This document shows, piece by piece, positions 57,388-64,000 of a DNA stretch of 64,000 nucleotides. Position 1 is the first letter of the stretch. The number at the start of each line of letters is the position of its first letter. Source of the stretch: Furcasterigmium furcatum. Lineage: Eukaryota > Ascomycota > Sordariomycetes > Glomerellales > Plectosphaerellaceae. The translations under genes and the position numbers were made by a program. The stretch is taken from the NCBI GenBank assembly GCA_001599815.1, contig BCIA01000004.1, positions 312,862 through 376,861 of the forward strand. Direction: 5' to 3'. The notes below the pieces were generated by a model. The model was given only the letters and a program-made list of their open reading frames with translations. It ran no database searches and had not been told where the DNA came from.

Positions 57388-58563
57388 TTAGAAGCCACCA
57401 CGTCCGCGTCCCAAGCCTCCGGATCCACCGCCATAAGAACCACGTCCGCCGCGGCTTGGGTTACCGCCACGAGAAGGGTTGTTGAAGCTAGGATTTCCAC
57501 CACGAGAAGGTCGCCCGCCAAAGCTAGGGTTGCCGCCACGAGAAGGGTTACCGCCGAATCGAGGGTTGTTATTGAAGCTAGGATTGCCGCCACGAGACGG
57601 GTTGCCACCAAAGCGAGGGTTGCCGTTAAAGCTAGGGCTTCCGCCACGAGAAGGGTTTCCAGAGTTGGGGTTGCCTCCACGAGACGGGTTGCCACCGCGA
57701 GATGGGTTGCCATTGAAGCTAGGATTGCCGCCACGAGACGGGTTGTCACCAAAGCGAGGGTTGCCGTTAAAGCTAGGGCTTCCGCCACGAGAAGGGTTTC
57801 CAGAGTTGGGGTTGCCTCCACGAGAAGGGCTACCGCCGCGAGAAGGGCTGTTGAAGCTAGGGCTGCCGCCGCGGGACGGGTTGCCGTTAAAGCTGGGGTT
57901 GCCTCCGCGGGAAGGGCTTCCGCCACGGGATGGGTTCCCGTTAGAGCTGGGGCTTCCTCCACGAGAAGGGTTGCCAGAGTTGCCAAACCTTCCGCTGTTG
58001 CCGCTGCCCTGTCCGGCGCCTTGGCCTGGCTGGCGGTTCGGCTGAGACCTGTTGGGCTGAGGGCTCTTGGGCTCGGGGTTGTTAGGCTGGTTTGGCCGGG
58101 GAGTAGTGGGCTGGTTCTGCCTCTTCTGCTTCTCGGAAGCCTCGTGTTCCAAGGCAGCCGTGTCCCTTTCGAGGTTCTTGAAGTAATTCTGTTAGTTTCC
58201 TGGACCATCTGTTTGAAGATTTGGTAGGACTTACCAGGGCGGCATGTTCGATGCCCTGTGGTTGATAGACTGTTAGTTACGATTTTGACGAAGAGAGAAA
58301 TTCCGATGTATGAAAGTGACAGGATTAGGGACAGCTACGAAACCATCCCCGGTGCAATCCCGAATCAAACTGCGCGCCTGTTGTGTATATTAGATTTCAC
58401 TTACGTCAGACTCAGACGAGCGCTGCATGCAAAGTTAGCATGACGAAATATGTTGAGAGGTTGGAATACTTGAACGTACCTGCTGAAGATCTCGGGATGC
58501 ATCGAGAGGGGCCACTTGAGCGACAATGGCCAAAAAGGCAAGGCTGACGGTGAAGGCCCTCAT
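57388..58563 (-). CDS. Secreted repetitive PSRGG protein with micro-exons
   Basis: Four exons: 58563-58480, 58422-58405, 58255-58235, 58188-57388, giving 307 aa. The second (18 nt, RSSESD) and third (21 nt, GIEHAAL) are micro-exons; all phases are 0. Signal peptide about 1-20 (MRAFTVSLAFLAIVAQVA). A Lys-Arg site (EKQKR) follows, then a Pro/Asn/Gln stretch and about sixteen PSRGG units alternating with NPSFNG and NPRFGG, ending RGRGGF. There are no cysteines. A 141-nt segment is duplicated in tandem. The layout suggests a structural wall or matrix protein, or a Kex2-processed product. No family recognised. Confidence 0.8.
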
Positions 58564-60007
58564 TTCGCAGAGTTTGTACTGAAGTGACGATGAATTCAAA
58601 GTAGATGAGATGTGGTGGGTATTAATGTGGTGGGTTGTTCTGCTGGAGCTCGTTGGTAACCCTGGCAGTTCCTGTTGCAAGGGACTGGTCTTTATAGCCA
58701 GCTTCTCCTTCTGCTTCTGGACCTTGAGCAGAACCATAGGCACTAATCCAGTCAGCCCTGGATCTGATCTCGATATTCTACCGGTCCAGAGCCCCGACGG
58801 ACTACAGTCGAGTCTCAGTAAGCTGATCGTTGCCAAACCGGTTCAGGGCGTCCGCCGGTTGACGGGCAAACCTTAGATCCCTCAGATGAACTCATATCGG
58901 ATGGCCCACATCTGACCACTCTCTCGACATGTGAGCGTGCCAGCCGTCACCGGGAAATTGGGGGCGGGAGACTTTGACTTCAGCATCAGCACTCTGATTG
59001 AGATGGGGGCCCAGCTGAGAAGCCTGCAAATCAAGTTTCAGATGGTTTGAATGCGAAGGCTGGGGTCCAGCCTCCAGGAACCCTGAACGATCATCGGGAA
59101 GCCTCGTCTGGAAAATTAACACGAACAAACCCCTCTGCTGGTGCGTCTGCAACGGCGCTGTTCAGCAGTGAACCTTATCCGTGGAGTAGTTTATCACTGA
59201 CACATCGTACTTCTAGAGAAGACATCACGAGAACAGGAGAAGACAACCCCGATCGAGAGTGGCCATGGGAATCTACCAGATGAAGCCTCGGCCTTTGAGA
59301 GGACAAGACTTCCACGCACCTTTCTGATGCAGAGGTGACATGATGTCTGGTACGGAGAGAAAGGAACCCGAACCCATGGAGGGTTCTGACCAACACATCC
59401 CGCGGCAAATCCATCTCCCAATACCAGTACTGACAACTTGTGCCCTCCACTGCGCTGGTATCAGCTGTGAACAAGCTTGCCATCTCATCGGGTACCTCTC
59501 CAATCATCAGCTGATACCTAGTCTAAGCCAGCCACTTAAGGCGTAAACCGACGTGTTGGCTGGCCCTTTTTCTTTTTTAGCACGCCTTGATGTTTTCACG
59601 GAAAATCCCGATTTACGCCCCGCCTGGGATCTAAAAATCGCGAACGGTTTGCGGTTGTGGGATCATTTCATACTCAAGTCGATCAATCGAGAACGGCGCG
59701 AAAGAAAAATATGAGGCGATCATCCGTCGATTCCTCATCCCCCAATACTGTATCGTCAACCCTAACTTTGGAACACCATTGTCCGGAACCAGCCCGGCTC
59801 TGATGAGGTGAGATCTCAAGGCCAATCTGGCGCCATGCCTAATTGGCGAGCTGGGAGGCGGGAAAACAGCCCCAAAGGGACGGTCCGGGCGCCACATAAC
59901 CGCCTGAGCCTAATGCGGGGTTGCTGGTATTTTTGGCTGATGGCGTGGGCTTATCAGCGGACTGCCTGTGATATTTTGAGGCAATTGCCAGAACTCCAGC
60001 CAGCATC
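58564..60007. other. Intergenic region, no supported gene
   Basis: Divergent upstream region of the PSRGG gene and HET gene. Frames of 60-110 codons overlap on both strands without domains. Confidence 0.5.
58691..58696 (-). promoter_or_regulatory. TATA box of the PSRGG protein gene
   Basis: Minus-strand TATAAA about 130 nt upstream of the ATG at 58563. Confidence 0.45.
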
Positions 60008-61969
60008 ATGATGTCAGCTGCGTCGTCCGCGCCTCTGAAACCCATCACCATGGATCATTTTGACTACGCCCAGGCCCCTTTGCCCGACGCGAGTCAAACC
60101 ATCCGCTTGCTCGAGATTCAGCCGTCCAGCCTGACGGCTTCCTCGACAGCAGACGATGACCAGTACTCAGCCGCGCTGGTCTGCACCATGCGGATCACGT
60201 CCATTTCGAATCCCGAGCCGTTCATAGCGCTGTCTTACTGCTGGGGCTCTGACCAGCGGAGACATACCCTCAGCTTACACGGCAAGACCTTCCCCATCAC
60301 TTCGTCTCTGAACGACGCTCTCAGACACATCCGGGACCCTGCCAGAGTCATCACCATCTGGATCGATCAGATATGCATCAACCAGAATGACAATGCTGAG
60401 AAATCTGCCCAAGTCGGGGAGATGAGATCCATTTATAGCAAATGTGAGCAGGTCATTGTCTGGCTCGAACCCGCGGCCGATGATTCGGACTTCCTGATGG
60501 AGTGGTGGCAGAGGACTGGGCAGGCCGCGAGGGACCTTGGCATTGAGCAACTCTTTACTCGCGAAAAGGCAGGCCAGCTACTTGCCATGGAACACAACCC
60601 CGACCCCGAGGATCATATGTCGCGGAGGTACCAAGAGATCGTCCGCGATGCTCATGTTGACATCGAGCGTGTCGCCAAAGCGATTGTTGCTTGGACCTCT
60701 CGGGCATGGTTCTCGCGGGTTTGGATCATCCAGGAAATGGCGCTTTGTCCCGACACCACGTTTGTGTGCGGGCACAAGACTGTGGGTGTCGGTCTGGTGA
60801 TGCTCGCCGGCCACATCTTCCAGGTCTGCATGAAACTGCCTCTCCTCGACAGCCCATCGACGCCCGAGTATTTGCAGCTGGTGGGACGAGCTCAAGATCA
60901 GCTTCCAGCGCAGCTCTTCAGCACGCGACGCCGACGACAACACTTCCACGCCAACAAGGGCGCAGGTGACCAGCTGTTCAATCTCCTTCGGGGGACGTTC
61001 GTCGGCAGGAAGACAAGGGCGACGCAGGCGCGTGACAGGATCTACGGTCTCCTCGGCTTGGCCGTCGATGCGGACAGCTTACGCATCGAGCCGGATTATG
61101 TGTCGAAATCAGACGCCCCGGCTTTCATCTCAAGTGCTCACGCGATGATTCGCGGCGGGAGAATCGAGATGCTCTCGTTTTCGCAGTTTCCCAAGGAGGT
61201 TGGCCTCCAGTCTCTCCCCAGCTGGGTTCCGGACTGGCGACCAAATCTCGATCCTTCCTTCTACACCATCTACGAATATGCCGAGGATGATTTGCTGGCA
61301 GCATCGGGAAACACGTCCGTTTCTCTCATCCCCTACAAAGACGCCAACATACTGGGGTTGAAGGGCTTCGTGGTGGACCACATCGAGGAAGTCGGAAGCA
61401 TCTGGCAGGCCGGCGATTCGCACGAGACGTATCTGGCTTGTGTACAGAATATTCAAGAGTTCTGCGAGAGCTCAGCGCGGAAAGATCGGGATATCTATCC
61501 TTCATTGGAGCGTCGCAACGAGGCTTTCTGGAGGGTGCCCGTCGGCGACCTGTACTGGACCAGAGAAAGAGATTACGAGCGCGCCAGCGCCAGCAGTCGG
61601 GAGGATTATGACGATTGCCTCGCTGTCCTGGACATCTTGCTGGAGGCAGGCCCGACTTCCCCGGAAAGACAAAAGGAGCAGATGGCTGTGATCCAGGCGC
61701 GGCGAATGGGTTCTAGCCGGTACAGGATCAACATGGCCACGCTGACGGGCAAACGGCCGTTCCTGACGAGGAAGGGATACGTGGGAATGTGTTGCCACAA
61801 TGCGCAGCCTGGCGATGCCGTGGTCGTCTTCTGCGGTGCCAGGATTGCTCACGTCTTGCGACCCGTTGCCGGAGGGAGGTTCGCGTACCTGGGAGAGGCC
61901 TACTGCGACGGGGTCATGGATGGCGAAATCGTCGCGTCGGGCGCAGAGGTTGACTTTCTGATAGAATGA
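60008..61969 (+). CDS. HET-domain (heterokaryon incompatibility) protein
   Basis: Single exon, 653 aa (a start at Met 60053, MDHFDYAQAPL, is also possible). The HET domain begins at about residue 70 with FIALSYCWG and continues with IWIDQICINQND (about 117-128), EKSAQVGEMRSIY and VIVWLEP. The rest is the usual variable C-terminal region, with a conserved patch (KTRATQARDRIYGLLGLA). HET proteins mediate allorecognition and regulated cell death in Pezizomycotina, usually together with partner genes. No NLR, patatin or other partner is adjacent here. It looks intact. Confidence 0.92.
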   Translation: MMSAASSAPLKPITMDHFDYAQAPLPDASQTIRLLEIQPSSLTASSTADDDQYSAALVCTMRITSISNPEPFIALSYCWGSDQRRHTLSLHGKTFPITSSLNDALRHIRDPARVITIWIDQICINQNDNAEKSAQVGEMRSIYSKCEQVIVWLEPAADDSDFLMEWWQRTGQAARDLGIEQLFTREKAGQLLAMEHNPDPEDHMSRRYQEIVRDAHVDIERVAKAIVAWTSRAWFSRVWIIQEMALCPDTTFVCGHKTVGVGLVMLAGHIFQVCMKLPLLDSPSTPEYLQLVGRAQDQLPAQLFSTRRRRQHFHANKGAGDQLFNLLRGTFVGRKTRATQARDRIYGLLGLAVDADSLRIEPDYVSKSDAPAFISSAHAMIRGGRIEMLSFSQFPKEVGLQSLPSWVPDWRPNLDPSFYTIYEYAEDDLLAASGNTSVSLIPYKDANILGLKGFVVDHIEEVGSIWQAGDSHETYLACVQNIQEFCESSARKDRDIYPSLERRNEAFWRVPVGDLYWTRERDYERASASSREDYDDCLAVLDILLEAGPTSPERQKEQMAVIQARRMGSSRYRINMATLTGKRPFLTRKGYVGMCCHNAQPGDAVVVFCGARIAHVLRPVAGGRFAYLGEAYCDGVMDGEIVASGAEVDFLIE

Positions 61970-63358
61970 GAGATCTCTCCACGCTTCGTAGACACAGAGA
62001 GTGTTAGGCAAGACGGAAATGTTCAGCGGAAAAGCGAAATCGTCCACTCCGTTGAAATATGCCACTCTTCAAGGACGAGCCAGCCAGGCAAACCAGGCAA
62101 TCCAGGGTTGCCCACTTGCAGATGATTCCCAGCGAAGACTTTATTCCCGGGCTTCGACCCGAGTGGGACTCGGACTTCCTCATTTGGACTTCGGATTACC
62201 GCATGTGACTTAGCGGCAGAACCAACCCAGCGTTCGCCGAGAAAAACCGACGAGATCGCAGCCAGATCGGAGACGGAGAATCGCTGGTCTTGGCTAGACG
62301 GAAACCGGCTCGGCAAATGCTTGAACCTCAGCCAAGACAATCGGACTTCGGCAGCGTTGTGGGTATCCCTCACGCAGAAATGACGTCTTTGTCGCGCCGA
62401 TAATTACACGGGCTGAACAGAAGTCCTGATTAAAACCCAGGTGATGCCTTGGATTCAGATTTTTGCGGTGGAGGCGAGGTGGATAAAGGGGATGACACGA
62501 CCCATATCGTGAGACTCGTGGAGACTGTGGACGAGGGCCACGAGAGAGGCAACATTTCTCCAAGAGTCCAGAGAAACGGGACGATCTGGGGAAGCCTATC
62601 TGGGGATAATAGACTTTCACGAGTTTCCCATCGTTCTCGGGATGGCGAATGGACTCTTCGGTCAAGCCTGGTCAGGCATTCCGCGCGCGCGCAAAGAAGG
62701 TCAAGAAAATAAGGCAAATAATCCTTTTGCCATTGAACAGCCGGGAACTACAACGTTTTTCTAAGGCGATGAACCAACCGCCGCAGGATTCCCCATTCTG
62801 GATCCCCGGACTGATGTTGACTGGACAGACCACCCCTCTTGGAGAGTAAGGTGGAGTTCAGGGGGAAGAACTAAATAAGATGGAGAGTTCTGACAGGCGG
62901 ACGAGGGTATCTATGACTCGGGACGACCACGGCTTTGATTGCGGAATGACGTACTGTGACATTCTCGTCCTCCACATCTCGGACACTCCATGCGCCCTTC
63001 ATGGTAGAATGAATCTGCGCACATCAGCATGACTGCTCTTGGCAGTCGGGCCGTCGACCTTCGGCCAACGCGCCGTCATCCATGTCGTTGTCTCGGGTCT
63101 CCAGATTAGTTCGGCCACCGTTGATCAGGAACATCTTAAATATCTGGGCGTCCCCTTCTGATCGTCTCTTCTTCCTCTTGGCTGCTTGGCACGTGGAGCG
63201 ATCCATTTTCTTCTGCTACACACACTTACACCACGGCATCGAGTGCAACTTGCCTGGCGCGATCGACACTCTAGCAGAATCCTGTCTCTGCTCGCTTTAG
63301 GTTCGACCTCAACACTTCGACACTGTAACAGGACTTCTTGGGCACCACATCCGCAAAG
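61970..63358. other. Intergenic region, no supported gene
   Basis: 3' flank of the HET gene and the promoter of the transporter gene. Frames of up to 123 codons on both strands have no domain. Confidence 0.5.
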
Positions 63359-64000
63359 ATGGTTGGCCTCACGCAGAAGTTCTTCGGCCTTCGTGGCAAA
63401 TACCTCGGTTGGATGATTGGCTTTTGCGCCGGTACGTTCTCATTGCGATTCAAACCACATTGGTGTTTGCGATCTTCTGACACTTGCGATCATACAGGCA
63501 TGGACTTCCTCCTCTTCGGTTACGGTAAGCAGTCGCCGCTCGACTCTCCTGCTCCCTGCACCCACGTGCCTCGATCGATGTCAACCATCGCCAAGCGCAC
63601 TGGTGCACGATGCCCCGGATGGATCGACATGCCAACATCGAGCATCGTCTTGGCTCCCCACTCAACCCGTTGTGACATCTTGGCGATGAGACAATGCTGA
63701 CTCGGAGATTAGACCAGGGTGTCATGGGCGGAATCTTGACTTTGGAGGCATTCCTCGACCAGTTCCCCGAAATTGTGAGTGCTTCTGCTATTAACATGGC
63801 CTGCGAGCGGCACGCTGACTCTAAAATAGGATCCTGATGTAAGAATACAACTGAATATTGTGATGTACGAGTACTAACCCATGACCAGAGAGCCGCAACT
63901 GCCGCTGAAGCCAGCAGCCGCTCGACGCATCAAGGCATCTCCATCGCGAGTTACAACCTGGGATGCTTCTTCGGCGCGATCCTCGCCATCTGGGTCGGCA
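63359..64000 (+). CDS. MFS sugar (hexose) transporter, 5' part only
   Basis: Exons 63359-63431, 63498-63524, 63713-63774, 63830-63838, 63889-64000+ (cut by the window end). The frame gives MVGLTQKFFGLRGKYLG, then DFLLFGYDQGVMGGIL, EAFLDQFPEI, DPD (a 9-nt micro-exon) and HQGISIASYNLGCFFGAIL. The DQGVMGG motif in the first membrane helix is the hexose-transporter signature. Splice phases agree. Expected to be a 12-TM proton symporter in the plasma membrane, about 500 aa when complete. The 9-nt exon is unusual but preserves the family spacing. Confidence 0.86.

Noticed and set aside
1..64000. CRISPR arrays, rRNA genes, insertion sequences
   Set aside because: No regularly spaced repeats, rRNA sequence or transposase frames were seen; this is a eukaryotic nuclear region.

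Overview
The window is nuclear DNA of a filamentous ascomycete (Pezizomycotina, most likely Sordariomycetes). It is GC-rich, with short introns (about 46-199 nt) of GTRNGT...CTRAY...YAG type. The gene set is also typical: an HET protein, a UstYa/DUF3328 protein, a fungal annexin, Zn2Cys6 and C2H2 regulators, a LaeA-like methyltransferase, a P450, DUF4470, and secreted LysM/CBM18/WSC and Hce2-like proteins. The exact species cannot be read from the sequence. All exon-intron models were made by hand from splice signals and reading phase. One base (22260) is an N.

Layout. 0-3.4 kb: a tiny secreted Gly/Tyr-rich protein and a UstYa-like protein. 3.7-16.4 kb: mostly housekeeping or regulatory genes on the minus strand (coiled-coil membrane protein, F-box protein, C2H2 protein, Gln-rich protein, annexin). 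17.6-22.8 kb: small secreted or membrane proteins and a scramblase/LURP1-like protein. 23-29.3 kb: a 5'-truncated DUF4470 gene, a secreted S33-type hydrolase, a TauD-type dioxygenase remnant, and an Asp/His/Tyr/Cys-rich secreted precursor with many Lys-Arg sites and a frameshifted signal peptide. 29.7-35.9 kb: a Zn2Cys6 regulator, a small novel gene, a LysM-CBM18-WSC gene broken by a stop codon, and an unknown gene. 35.9-40.7 kb holds no gene I can support. 40.7-51.4 kb: SET protein, four-TM protein, kinase-like protein, LaeA-like methyltransferase and P450. 52-58.6 kb: an Hce2-like secreted protein, a GNAT fragment, a secreted FAD oxidase and a repetitive secreted PSRGG protein. 60-64 kb: an HET protein and the start of a sugar transporter that runs off the window.

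How the parts fit. The strongest theme is secreted, low-complexity, Tyr/Gly/Arg-rich proteins: 0.3, 28.4 and 57.4 kb, the last two with Kex2-type Lys-Arg sites and a shared C-terminal Arg-Gly-Gly-Phe. They lie in the same window as a UstYa-family protein, whose characterised relatives modify Kex2-released, Tyr-containing peptides. Whether these form a peptide pathway is a hypothesis. A second theme is decay: one nonsense codon, one frameshift and at least three truncated gene remnants sit among intact genes, which suggests an accessory or fast-changing segment.
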